The position numbers and the translations under genes were made by a program. Positions 1-7,140 of a DNA stretch of 64,000 nt are shown piece by piece. The notes under the pieces were generated by a model that worked only from the letters and a program-made list of their open reading frames with translations, searched no databases and had not been told where the DNA came from. Numbering within the stretch: position 1 is the first letter of the stretch; the number at the start of each line of letters is the position of its first letter. The DNA comes from Oscillospiraceae bacterium (lineage in GTDB: Bacteria; Bacillota_A; Clostridia; Oscillospirales; Oscillospiraceae). Where the stretch lies: contig CADAPN010000004.1 in assembly GCA_902789835.1 (NCBI GenBank), forward strand, positions 1 to 64,000, read 5' to 3'.

Positions 1-75
1 CCCACCCGGCTTCAAAAAGACATCCTGGCTGCACTCGGTCTTCCCCAGGATTGCTTCTCCTCCATGCTTGTATAG
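1..75 (+). CDS. partial CDS, C-terminal end only
   Basis: Frame 1 is open from the window edge to TAG at 73-75 and gives 24 codons ending in ALGLPQDCFSSMLV. The composition looks like a genuine protein tail (amphipathic, ending just before an AT-rich intergenic stretch), but it is too short to assign to a family. It may end a mobile-element or toxin-antitoxin gene left of the window; this is a guess. Confidence 0.35.
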   Translation, partial: PTRLQKDILAALGLPQDCFSSMLV

Positions 76-78
76 TAT
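51..78 (+). promoter_or_regulatory. possible promoter of the antitoxin-Fic pair
   Basis: TTGCTT at 51-56 and TAGTAT at 73-78 with a 16-base spacer lie about 55 bases before the antitoxin start. The elements are imperfect and overlap the end of the upstream partial CDS, so the call is weak. Confidence 0.3.
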
Positions 79-133
79 ACTTCCTTGTTTAGTTTAGGTC
101 TGAAACCGTCACCGAAAAGGAAGGAGTGGCCTT

Positions 134-304
134 ATGAGTGAGAACGAACGTGCCGTAAAAGAAGCTGTCGCTTCCTCCAGAATCGAAGGCTATGAGATTG
201 ACACGGAGTCGGAAAAGCTCTGTATGATGCTCGCAGAAGGAATCATCACCCAGACAGAGTATATTTCAAGAGTTCTTCAGATGTCTGAGGCGGTGATCGC
301 TTGA
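134..304 (+). CDS. Fic antitoxin, VbhA-like
   Basis: A 56-residue protein starting at ATG after AAGGAAGGA. It carries SSRIEG at residues 14-19, which fits the (S/T)xxxE(G/N) inhibitory helix of class I Fic antitoxins such as VbhA; in that family the Glu blocks productive ATP binding in the Fic active site. The C-terminal half (TQTEYISRVLQ) resembles the antitoxin three-helix fold. Its stop codon overlaps the TTG start of the downstream Fic gene within TTGA, the coupling expected of a toxin-antitoxin pair. The antitoxin is intact while the toxin frame is interrupted. Function is inferred from motif and neighbour. Confidence 0.85.
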   Translation: MSENERAVKEAVASSRIEGYEIDTESEKLCMMLAEGIITQTEYISRVLQMSEAVIA

Positions 305-900
305 GTTACAGCATTGAATCTCTATCCGATGCCTGTTATCCTGGGACGAGTTGCTTGATCAACAAATTCGATATTCGAAATGAGAAGCAGCTCGCATTTG
401 TCGAAAGTAGAATTGTCATAGGAAAAACGGAAGAATTACACAAGAATCCTTTCTCCGGGAACTTTGATTTTACTCATTATAAAGCTATTCATCGCTTCCT
501 CTTTGAGGACATCTATGATTGGGCAGGAGAAGTTCGCACGATTGATATGTCCAAGAAGGGGACAAATTTTACCAAAGCATCTCAGATCGAGGAAATGGCA
601 GGACGTATTTTCGGCAGACTGAACCGAATGAACAATTATGTCGGCTTGGATCATAAATCGTTTGTTGATGAGATTACGGACTTCTATTGCAGTACCAACA
701 TGCTTCACCCCTTCCGCGAAGGGAACGGGCGAACGCAGCGAGCATTCCTGCAGTAGCTGGTCCAAAATGCAGGATATGAGATTTCTTTTACCATGATGGA
801 CCCGGACGAACTGATGATTGCAACCATACAGGCTGCAAATGGCGTGACAGACAACCTCCATAGCATTTTGATGCAGCATATTAACCGGCGGGAGAATTGA
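301..900 (+). pseudogene. fic: Fic-domain toxin interrupted by an amber stop
   Basis: Starts at TTG overlapping the antitoxin stop. Fic proteins transfer AMP from ATP to target-protein hydroxyls. The complete catalytic motif HPFREGNGRTQR is at about residues 136-147. Four residues later the frame hits TAG at 754-756. Beyond it the same frame stays open to TGA at 898-900 and reads as normal Fic tail (LVQNAGYEISFTMMDPDEL), so an ancestral protein of about 199 residues was cut to 151. The codon is one change away from CAG. Loss of the C-terminal helices of the Fic fold probably destroys activity. TAG is an ordinary stop elsewhere in the window, so routine readthrough is unlikely. Confidence 0.85.
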
Positions 901-1000
901 ACCGTATCATTGATTCCAAACACATCACATCTTAATCGCTTATCTTTTGGATGTTCTGCCTCTGGCGATAGGAGTGCAATGACCTGATCTCCAATGTGTA

Positions 1001-1115
1001 TTCAAATCCAGTCACTCGGACCAAAACGCTGAAATCACAAATGATTTCAGCGTTTTTCTTTTATTCTCTTCTGAAACACAGCACGCTTGATTTTTGAAGA
1101 AAAAGGAGGAATCAA
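1001..1115 (+). repeat. tRNA-3'-end/terminator module, copy A
   Basis: Begins TTCAAATCCAGTCACTCGG-ACCA, which reads as a tRNA T-loop, 3' T-stem, acceptor strand CACTCGG, discriminator A and CCA. A terminator and the segment up to GGAGGAATCAA follow. Nearly identical sequence recurs at 5236-5351, and the core recurs at 7036-7110. The 5' half of a tRNA is absent. CACTCGG-ACCA fits a tRNA-Pro acceptor end. Best read as an attachment-site remnant at the boundary of an inserted unit. Confidence 0.7.
1024..1060 (+). terminator. rho-independent terminator, module copy A
   Basis: A 14-bp perfect stem (AAACGCTGAAATCA with its complement) around a CAAA loop, followed by a T-rich tract. It would stop transcription coming from the Fic pair. 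The same hairpin recurs at 5259 and 7059. Confidence 0.85.
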
Positions 1116-1143
1116 GGGAAGCATTTCCCCTCAAATGAAATGT

Positions 1144-1193
1144 ATAGCAGCAGGCATGTGACACTTCAATTAACAGATTTCCGGATGAATGAA
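1144..1193 (+). repeat. 50-base direct repeat, left copy (R2)
   Basis: Starts ATAGCAGCAGGCAT and matches 5031-5080 at about 42 of 50 positions in the same orientation. The two copies bracket the primase-helicase, MNT and HEPN genes, with the left copy before the promoter and the right copy just after the HEPN stop. The pair could mark the ends of an inserted cassette or be product of an older duplication. Confidence 0.65.
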
Positions 1194-1273
1194 TACTTTG
1201 AAAGCAAAAGTTCCGCAGATTGTCAAAACGTCCGCGGGTTTGCGTTTCCTTCGCAGTATCGTACTGTTTTTCA

Positions 1274-1302
1274 TTGCACCACATAAGGTCTTCCTGTATA
1301 AT
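1274..1302 (+). promoter_or_regulatory. sigma-A promoter of the TOTE-MNT-HEPN unit
   Basis: TTGCAC at 1274-1279, a 17-base spacer, and TATAAT at 1297-1302. Transcription would begin near 1309, inside the longest open frame, which argues for the GTG start at 1336. Confidence 0.75.
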
Positions 1303-1335
1303 GAAGAAGCCAAATCTGTGTGGGAGGCATCAACG

Positions 1336-4221
1336 GTGGATTATGCTTATGATCAGGAACGAAAGGCTCTGCTGCAGCGTATCGAGACCCTTGAGAAAGA
1401 GAATGCAGGTCTGAGGGCTGAGCTCTGTTTATTAAAAGGCATCTCCGCCGTAATTTACGAGAAGGATGTTCCAAAACCTGATCCGGTTGTTCCTATGATA
1501 AACAACGCGGCGATTACCAGATATAGCTCTTCAGTCGACAAGATCGCTCTCTTTAAATCTCTATTTCATGGCCGGGAAGATGTGTACGCTAAGAGATGGG
1601 AAAGTCTTAAGACCAAAAAGCACGGATATTCACCAGCCTGTGCAAACGAGTGGAAGCCCGGTATTTGCAGAAAACCTTGTGGAAAATGTGAAAATCGCGA
1701 CTGTCTGCCGCTTAATGATCATGTTTTGTATAAGCATCTAAGCGGAAAGGATCCCTACTGCCAAGATGTCGTTGGTATCTACCCTATTTTACAGGATGAC
1801 AAATGCTGGTTTCTTGCAATTGATTTTGACGATGGCGACTGGCAGAGTAATGTTTCTCAGGTAAGATCCATAAGTGAGAGCTGGGATATCCCCTGCTACG
1901 TTGAGCGTTCTCGAAGCGGGCAGGGCGCACACATCTGGTTTTTCTTTGAAGAACCAATACTCTGCTATGATGCAAGACGAATCGGAACGGCATTGTTGAC
2001 TGCCGCCATGGAAAAAGGAGGTACTCTTTCTCTTTCCTCCTATGACAGAATGTTTCCTAATCAAGACAGTTTGCCGAAAGGCGGCTTTGGGAACTTGATT
2101 GCATTGCCTCTTCAGGGAAATGCCCGCAAGAATCACAACAGCGAGTTTGTTGACGAGGCTTATAATGCTTATCCAGATCAGTGGGCTTTTTTGTCCAGTG
2201 TACAGAGACTATCTCCCGAAAAGATTGAATACATCATTCAACATCATGTTCAGGGAGATGCACTCGGAACTGTCATTCGTGGAGATGACTCACCAAAGCC
2301 CTGGGAACAGAAGAAGGCCGTTTCCCTGCAAAACACGGATTTTCCAATCAATCTGACAATAATTAAGAGCAATCTCCTCTATGTGGAGGAGGGCAGTCTT
2401 TCCCTGAGAGCCAAAAATCGACTTGTACGTCTGGCAGCGTTTAAAAATCCTGACTTCTATCGCTCCCAGGCAATGCGTCTTCCGATTTATAATAAGCCTC
2501 GAATCATCAATACTGCTGAATGCAGAGGCGGTTATCTTGCCCTGCCTCGCGGGTGTGAAAATGAACTAATTACCCTGTTGGAAGAAGCGGGTGTCCCCTA
2601 TTCTGTTGACGATAAGAGGAATCCGGGGCAGCGTATACAGGCTGCATTCTCCGGGGCACTCCGTGAGGAGCAGAAACCTGCTGCCGAGGCTCTGGCACGA
2701 CATGACACCGGCGTTTTGGCTGCGACCACTGCATTTGGAAAAACAGTCATTGCAGCCTGGCTGATCGGGCAGAAAAAAGTCAACACTCTTGTCCTGGTAC
2801 ATACAAAAGCCCTGTTGAACCAGTGGGTCAATTCTCTCGGTGAGTTTCTGGAGATCTCTGAGGAACTGCCTATGGAGTCAAAAAGTCGTGGAAGAAGGAA
2901 GAAACGCTCCCTGATCGGTCAAATCGGGAGTGGAAAACGCAATATGTCCGGAATTGTTGATGTCGCCATTCTCCAATCTCTCCTGTCAGGCGATGAAGTA
3001 GACACACTCGTACGGAACTATGGTATGGTAATCGTTGATGAATGCCATCATGTATCCGCCGTCAATTTTGAACGGGTTCTGAAGGAAGTCACTGCAAAAT
3101 ATGTCTATGGTCTGAGCGCAACGCCAACGAGGCAGGACGGTCATCAGCCTGTTGTATTTCTCCAGTGTGGCCCGATTCGATATACCGTTGATGCAAAAGA
3201 GCAAGCTGAAAAGCGCGAATTTGAGCATTTTATTGTTCCCCGTTTTACCAGCTTTCGTTGCGCTACGGCAGAGGAGCAAGGGATCGCGAAACTGTATTCT
3301 GTTCTCGGCAAAGATGATATCCGGAATGCTCAGGTTTGCGGAGATGTGCGTACAGCTCTTCTGCAAGGGAGGTGTCCCATCGTCCTGACGGAGCGCCGAG
3401 AGCATGTGGATGTGCTGGCTGAACAGCTTTCTGGCTCCTGTGATAATATCATAAAACTCTATGGAACTGTTTCTGAAAAGGACCGCAGGCTCACTTTAGA
3501 GCGCCTCAAGGCAATTCCTGCAGATCAACCGATACTGTTGATTGCAACCGGGAAATATGTGGGTGAAGGATTCGATTATCCCCGCCTGGACACCCTCTTT
3601 CTTGCCATGCCAATCTCATGGAAAGGCAAAGTTGCCCAATATGCGGGTCGATTGCACCGCAACTTTCCCGGAAAAGAAGAAGTATTAATCTACGACTATG
3701 TGGATATTCATGTTCCCGTGTTGGAGAAGATGTACCAGAAGCGCTTAAAAGGATACGCCTCCATCGGATATCACATCCGGGCAGACTCCGACTGTCAGCC
3801 TGAAGCCGACCTGATTTACGATGGAAAAAGCTTCTATCCGGTCTACTGTCAGGATTTGAAATCTGCGAAGAACGAAATATTGATTGTAAGCCCGTTCATG
3901 AAAATCCGACGGTTGAACAGTCTTGTAACATTCCTTTCCGAAGCCATTCTGAATAAAGCAACTGTAAAGGTCGTAACCAGGCCTCCTGAGGAATATCGAG
4001 AAAAGGATCAGGCCGGAGTTATCGCCTGTACGGAATACCTGAAGGGTTATGGCATCACTGTTTCTTATCGGTCCGGTTTTCATCAGAAGTTTACGATTAT
4101 TGACCAGCGTATTACCTGGTACGGCAGTGTCAATTTTCTGAGCTTCGGCAGCGCAGAGGAAAGCATCATGCGTCTTGAAAGTTTCGGCATTGCAGGGCAA
4201 CTGACGGATACTCTCGCATGA
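1336..4221 (+). CDS. TOTE-type primase/SF2 helicase/PLD protein
   Basis: A 961-residue protein. GTG at 1336 is preferred over ATG 1189 because GGGAGG lies 8 bases upstream and a promoter sits at 1274-1302. Visible order: coiled coil (about 10-36); Cys-rich cluster KPGICRKPCGKCENRDC; archaeo-eukaryotic primase domain with AIDFDDGDW (about 160) and SRSGQGAHIWFFF (about 195); SF2 helicase with TAFGKT (about 468), DECHH (about 567), SATPTR (about 594) and QYAGRLHR (about 770); and a C-terminal phospholipase D-like motif HQKFTIIDQ (about 917). The primase motifs match proteins described as TOTE conflict systems, thought to act on invading nucleic acid. No integrase or transposase adjoins. Anti-phage or anti-plasmid action is inferred. 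Confidence 0.85.
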   Translation: MDYAYDQERKALLQRIETLEKENAGLRAELCLLKGISAVIYEKDVPKPDPVVPMINNAAITRYSSSVDKIALFKSLFHGREDVYAKRWESLKTKKHGYSPACANEWKPGICRKPCGKCENRDCLPLNDHVLYKHLSGKDPYCQDVVGIYPILQDDKCWFLAIDFDDGDWQSNVSQVRSISESWDIPCYVERSRSGQGAHIWFFFEEPILCYDARRIGTALLTAAMEKGGTLSLSSYDRMFPNQDSLPKGGFGNLIALPLQGNARKNHNSEFVDEAYNAYPDQWAFLSSVQRLSPEKIEYIIQHHVQGDALGTVIRGDDSPKPWEQKKAVSLQNTDFPINLTIIKSNLLYVEEGSLSLRAKNRLVRLAAFKNPDFYRSQAMRLPIYNKPRIINTAECRGGYLALPRGCENELITLLEEAGVPYSVDDKRNPGQRIQAAFSGALREEQKPAAEALARHDTGVLAATTAFGKTVIAAWLIGQKKVNTLVLVHTKALLNQWVNSLGEFLEISEELPMESKSRGRRKKRSLIGQIGSGKRNMSGIVDVAILQSLLSGDEVDTLVRNYGMVIVDECHHVSAVNFERVLKEVTAKYVYGLSATPTRQDGHQPVVFLQCGPIRYTVDAKEQAEKREFEHFIVPRFTSFRCATAEEQGIAKLYSVLGKDDIRNAQVCGDVRTALLQGRCPIVLTERREHVDVLAEQLSGSCDNIIKLYGTVSEKDRRLTLERLKAIPADQPILLIATGKYVGEGFDYPRLDTLFLAMPISWKGKVAQYAGRLHRNFPGKEEVLIYDYVDIHVPVLEKMYQKRLKGYASIGYHIRADSDCQPEADLIYDGKSFYPVYCQDLKSAKNEILIVSPFMKIRRLNSLVTFLSEAILNKATVKVVTRPPEEYREKDQAGVIACTEYLKGYGITVSYRSGFHQKFTIIDQRITWYGSVNFLSFGSAEESIMRLESFGIAGQLTDTLA

Positions 4222-4309
4222 ATTGATCACAGATGGCTGTAGTTTCCGTTGTTTTTTCTTTCTGCACATGTTACAATGTCCACAGAAAGCAAAGAGAGGA
4301 GTGGCCGAT

Positions 4310-4651
4310 ATGCTCAGTCAGCAGGAAGTAAGTGCAATTATCAATCAGCTTTTTTCCGGCTTGAAGCCTCTGTTTCCACAGGACTCGATGGAAGCCATTC
4401 TGTTTGGATCTTACGCTCGCGGGGACGCAGATGCAGAATCAGACATTGATGTGATGGTATTGGTGGATTCCACCCGTCAGGATATCTCCGAAAAAACCTG
4501 GGGGATCAGCTGCATTGCCGCTGATCTGCTTCTGAGTCGCGGTGTGGTGATCTCACCCATTGTTGAGAATCGCCATTATTTTCAGGAAAATCTCGGATTG
4601 CTACCATTTTATCAGAATATTATTCGGGAAGGGGTGCGATATAATGCTTGA
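4310..4651 (+). CDS. MNT-type nucleotidyltransferase, antitoxin-like
   Basis: A 113-residue minimal nucleotidyltransferase. The motif GSYARGDADAESDIDV (about residues 31-46) is the GSxxR...DxD signature. ATG at 4310 follows AGAGGAG and lies 88 bases after the helicase gene. In MntA-HepT pairs the MNT protein adenylylates the HEPN RNase and so silences it. Here the downstream gene starts within ATGCTTGA, overlapping this stop, as in such pairs. The partner frame is broken, so this enzyme may now have no cognate target. Confidence 0.85.
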   Translation: MLSQQEVSAIINQLFSGLKPLFPQDSMEAILFGSYARGDADAESDIDVMVLVDSTRQDISEKTWGISCIAADLLLSRGVVISPIVENRHYFQENLGLLPFYQNIIREGVRYNA

Positions 4652-5023
4652 CACCGCACGGAGTGCGCTGAGGAAATTCTTAAAACGGCACGCCGCGATC
4701 TTGATGCCGGGGATTATGCCTCCGCGAACAACCGTGCGTACTATTGCATCTTTCACGCCATGCGTGCAACACTTGCGTTGACTGGCGAGGATTACAAAAA
4801 GCACTCCGGTGTAATCTCTCGCTTTTCAGAACAATACCTGAAAACAAAGCTGCTGCCTCCGGAGTTAAGCAAGATCATTTCCATGGCCTCCATCATCCGA
4901 AATCGCAGTGACTATGAGGACTTCTATATCTGCTCAATATCAGACACAAATAAGCTCGTTTCCGACGCAGCAATGTTTCTGGATACCGTTACGAGCTTTT
5001 TGGAAGCAAAATACAACGAATAA
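4644..5023 (+). pseudogene. HEPN toxin partner, frameshifted
   Basis: ATG at 4644 overlaps the MNT stop and starts MLDTARSA, typical of HEPN proteins. That frame then diverges and ends at 4781. A second frame, open from 4652 to TAA at 5021-5023, carries the rest of a HEPN protein: AEEILKTARRDLDAGDYA, then NNRAYYCIFHAMRATLAL and RNRSDYEDFY. It has no ATG, GTG or TTG before 4760. One missing base near 4666 would join MLDTARSA to AEEILK, giving about 125 residues. The only intact start in the second frame (4760) would lose helix 1 and most of helix 2. Sequencing error is the main alternative. Confidence 0.75.
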
Positions 5024-5030
5024 AAGATGC

Positions 5031-5080
5031 ATAGCAGCAGGCATCTAACACTTCATCTAACAAACCTCCGGATGAACGAA
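5031..5080 (+). repeat. 50-base direct repeat, right copy (R2)
   Basis: The partner of 1144-1193, beginning 8 bases after the HEPN stop codon. Both copies begin ATAGCAGCAGGCAT and contain CCGGATGAA near the end, with about eight differences between. Confidence 0.65.
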
Positions 5081-5211
5081 AAATCCAGAGTTCAGGCATA
5101 CAACGGGTTTTGACCATTCCCGGCCCGACCAACACCCGGGATTATGAGTTTTTCCGATAATTCAGAACACTTGATAGGGCTCAATCCGCCTTTATTCAAG
5201 AGGCCCCATGC

Positions 5212-5351
5212 AAATGGGGTTCAAGAGGCCGCAGGTTCAAATCCAGTCACTCGGACCAAAACGCTGAAATCACGAATGATTTCAGCGTTTTCTTTTTATT
5301 CTCTTCTGAAAAACAGCACTCTTGAATTTTGAAGGAAAAAGGAGGAATCAA
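5212..5351 (+). repeat. tRNA-3'-end/terminator module, copy B
   Basis: Reads AAATGGGGTTCAAGAGGC, then the T-arm and acceptor end TTCAAATCC...CACTCGG-ACCA, the terminator hairpin, and AT-rich sequence ending GGAGGAATCAA. It shares its 5' part with copy C and its 3' part with copy A. The 5' portion resembles the anticodon-arm end and variable region of a tRNA-Pro (GGG anticodon). The T-stem pairs poorly and no D-arm is present, so it is not a functional tRNA gene. Confidence 0.7.
5259..5297 (+). terminator. rho-independent terminator, module copy B
   Basis: The same 14-bp stem as copy A with loop CGAA, followed by CTTTTT. It isolates the upstream unit from the ATPase gene. Confidence 0.85.
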
Positions 5352-5471
5352 AAGCACCCAGGATGATGGCAAAGAACTCGAAGAAATTCGTAACCGCTAT
5401 CCCCTTGTAATGGGATAACTGTAATTTGTCAGATCAGATTTTAGGAGAATGATAAAATCTGATGCGATAAC

Positions 5472-5500
5472 TTGATTTTTTCGTGCAAACCGGGTATGCT
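5472..5500 (+). promoter_or_regulatory. promoter of the AAA_14 ATPase gene
   Basis: TTGATT at 5472-5477, a 17-base spacer, and TATGCT at 5495-5500, giving a leader of about 25 bases before ATG 5532. It explains why the longer open frame from 5472 is not the true start. Confidence 0.7.
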
Positions 5501-5531
5501 ATCAGTAGAATCCTTCAAGCGGAGGTGCCCT

Positions 5532-6761
5532 ATGGAACTATTCAGGCGGGAAAACTATCTTAAAAAAATACGCGGCTTTTATCATGCGGCAGACATTATC
5601 AAGGTGATTACCGGCGTACGCCGCTGCGGGAAATCCAGCCTGATGCAGCTTGCATCGGAGGAATTACGGGAAGCTGGGATCGAAGAGAACCGAATCATCT
5701 TTCTGAATCTAGACAAGCGTGAATACCGCAAGATCAAAACAGCCGATCAGCTGGACGAGCAGATTGCCAGCTTCCCACAGAGTCACGAACTGATGTATCT
5801 CTTCATCGACGAGGTGCAGAACGTCGCGGAGTTTGAAGAGGTCATCAATGCCTACCGGGAGGATGGAGGCTATTCAATCTTCATTACCGGCTCCAACTCC
5901 TACCTTCTCAGCGGAGAGCTGGCCACCAAACTGACCGGCCGCTATATTGAGGTCGAGATGTTCCCGCTGACCTTTGACGAGTATCTGCAGATCAAGGCCT
6001 TCTATCAAAAGCCGGTCGACCCAAACCTCAGTGTGGAGCTGAACCGTTATATTCTGGAAGGCGGCTTCCCGCGCGCCATCCAGTTTGATGAGCTTGAGGA
6101 CAAGCGGCGATACACCGAGGGCGTTGTCACGGAGATCTTTGAGAAGGATATCCGTAAGCGGGTGAAGATCAAGGACAGAGAAGCCTTTGAGGCTGTGCGG
6201 CATTTCATTGTCAACAACTTTGGCGCGACGGCCAGCATCAGCAGTCTCCAGGCGATGCTGACAAGAAATGGCATGACTATTACCCGCGCGACGGTCAGCA
6301 AGTACATTACCGCGCTGGTGGACGCCAAGATTCTCTATGAGTGTGACCACTTTGATATGAAATCAAAACGGGCGCTCAAGGGGGAGAAGAAGTATTATCT
6401 CTCCGACCTAAGCTTTTACTTCTGCGACAACACGGACAACCGTATCAACTACGGTCCTGTTCTGGAAAACCTTGTCTACTTCTATGCCAGAAGCCGCGGG
6501 CTGAGCGTCAGTGTCGGACGGATCGGCACGCTGGAGTGTGACTTCATCCTGCGCAACCGGGAGATGGATTATGCCTATGTGCAGGTGGCTTACACCATTG
6601 CCCAGAGCTTGGACACCGAGGAGAGGGAGTACCGCCCGCTGGAGCGGATCCGGGACAATTATCCCAAATATCTGCTGACCACGGATTATCTGCTACAAAA
6701 GCGCAGCGGCATCCGGCATGTGAATTTGATGGAGTTCATGTATAACGGGGCTGAGTTTTGA
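5532..6761 (+). CDS. AAA_14/DUF4143 ATPase
   Basis: A 409-residue protein with ATG preceded by GGAGGTG. Walker A is GVRRCGKSS (about residues 27-35), Walker B is LMYLFIDEVQNV (about 87-98), and a sensor-like ITGSNSYLLSGE follows. A winged-helix section (about 220-290) leads to the C-terminal DUF4143 domain with SDLSFYF, ENLVYFYARSRG and DFILRNR, which has the look of a decayed restriction-nuclease fold. These ATPases are common in genomic islands of gut bacteria; their role is not established, and a conflict function is often suspected. It is alone between module copies B and C, with its own promoter. Confidence 0.85.
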   Translation: MELFRRENYLKKIRGFYHAADIIKVITGVRRCGKSSLMQLASEELREAGIEENRIIFLNLDKREYRKIKTADQLDEQIASFPQSHELMYLFIDEVQNVAEFEEVINAYREDGGYSIFITGSNSYLLSGELATKLTGRYIEVEMFPLTFDEYLQIKAFYQKPVDPNLSVELNRYILEGGFPRAIQFDELEDKRRYTEGVVTEIFEKDIRKRVKIKDREAFEAVRHFIVNNFGATASISSLQAMLTRNGMTITRATVSKYITALVDAKILYECDHFDMKSKRALKGEKKYYLSDLSFYFCDNTDNRINYGPVLENLVYFYARSRGLSVSVGRIGTLECDFILRNREMDYAYVQVAYTIAQSLDTEEREYRPLERIRDNYPKYLLTTDYLLQKRSGIRHVNLMEFMYNGAEF

Positions 6762-6847
6762 AAAAGAAAAGAGAGGTGTAACACCACAATCATAGAATGC
6801 TCAAAAAGTTATTCTCGATTTTATTATACTTTGAGGTATAATAATTT

Positions 6848-6955
6848 TGGCGACAGACCTGGTTTGTGCTGTTCAGCATGGGCGGTTTCACTGACGAGCT
6901 GAAGCGGCTTGCCGAAGGCCGCACCGACTTGCTCCTGGTGGACGACAGGAAGTAA
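6848..6955 (+). pseudogene. C-terminal scrap of a DUF234 ATPase
   Basis: The open frame ends at TAA 6953-6955 and contains WFVLFSMGGFTDELKRLA and ends LLLVDDRK. This matches the characteristic end of archaeal-type AAA ATPases with a C-terminal DUF234 domain, whose last strands read YYLFSKSGFT-like followed by a VRLVDL-like strand. Everything upstream is missing. It is probably a leftover of another cargo ATPase in this insertion site. The assignment is by motif memory only. Confidence 0.55.
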
Positions 6956-7011
6956 GCCGGAATGGGGGCGTATCACCGCCGCATATCGTCCGGTACATCA
7001 ACAGATCTCAT

Positions 7012-7110
7012 AAATGGGGTTCAGGAGGCCGCCGGTTCAAATCCAGTCACTTGAACCAAAACGCTGAAATCACGAATGATTTCAGCGTTTTCTTTTTTAT
7101 TCTCTTTCTG
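7012..7110 (+). repeat. tRNA-3'-end/terminator module, copy C
   Basis: Aligns with copy B from AAATGGGGTTCA onward, with substitutions in the acceptor end (CACTTGA-ACCA instead of CACTCGG-ACCA) and T-stem. The terminator hairpin is identical to copy B. This is the rightmost copy; beyond it lies the 5'-nucleotidase remnant and then ordinary chromosome. Confidence 0.7.
7059..7096 (+). terminator. rho-independent terminator, module copy C
   Basis: A 14-bp stem with loop CGAA and a CTTTTTT tail, identical to copy B through the stem. Confidence 0.8.
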
Positions 7111-7140
7111 CTCTTTTATGGGAGTGCAGCTTCGCCTGTC

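Larger units (their letters stand above)
901..1335. other. intergenic stretch with repeat copies and a promoter
   Basis: Between the Fic pseudogene and the primase-helicase gene. It holds the first tRNA-3'-like module with its terminator (1001-1115), a 50-base direct repeat (1144-1193) and a consensus-like promoter (1274-1302). An open frame from 1189 runs through the promoter, but is probably not translated before 1336. Confidence 0.6.
5024..5531. other. intergenic stretch with repeats, terminator and promoter
   Basis: Holds the right R2 repeat (5031-5080), the extended module copy B (5212-5351) with its terminator, and a promoter (5472-5500). A short open tail from TTG 5329 to TAA 5418 ends in EIRNRYPLVMG and may be a scrap of a lost gene; no family is recognisable. 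Nothing else is seen. Confidence 0.55.
6762..7140. other. intergenic stretch with gene scrap and module copy C
   Basis: AT-rich sequence after the ATPase stop, then a 36-codon scrap of a DUF234-type ATPase (6848-6955), then module copy C with terminator (7012-7110). No intact gene was seen. Confidence 0.55.

Noticed and set aside
754..756. TAG read as a sense codon (recoding or pyrrolysine-type insertion)
   Set aside because: TAG ends murB (40904), the phosphoesterase (61333) and the esterase (30159), so it is a normal stop here; no pyl genes or recoding hairpin were seen.
4652..4781. programmed -1 frameshift linking the two HEPN frames
   Set aside because: No canonical slippery heptamer or downstream pseudoknot is evident; CTTAAAA is only a partial match. 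A one-base deletion or read error is simpler.
5212..5260. possible complete tRNA gene in module copy B
   Set aside because: No D-arm or 5' acceptor strand complementary to CACTCGG was found upstream, and the T-stem pairs poorly. Only a 3' portion is present.
5329..5418. small open frame after the repeat copy B
   Set aside because: Thirty codons from a TTG inside the repeat with no recognisable family; noted only as possible debris.
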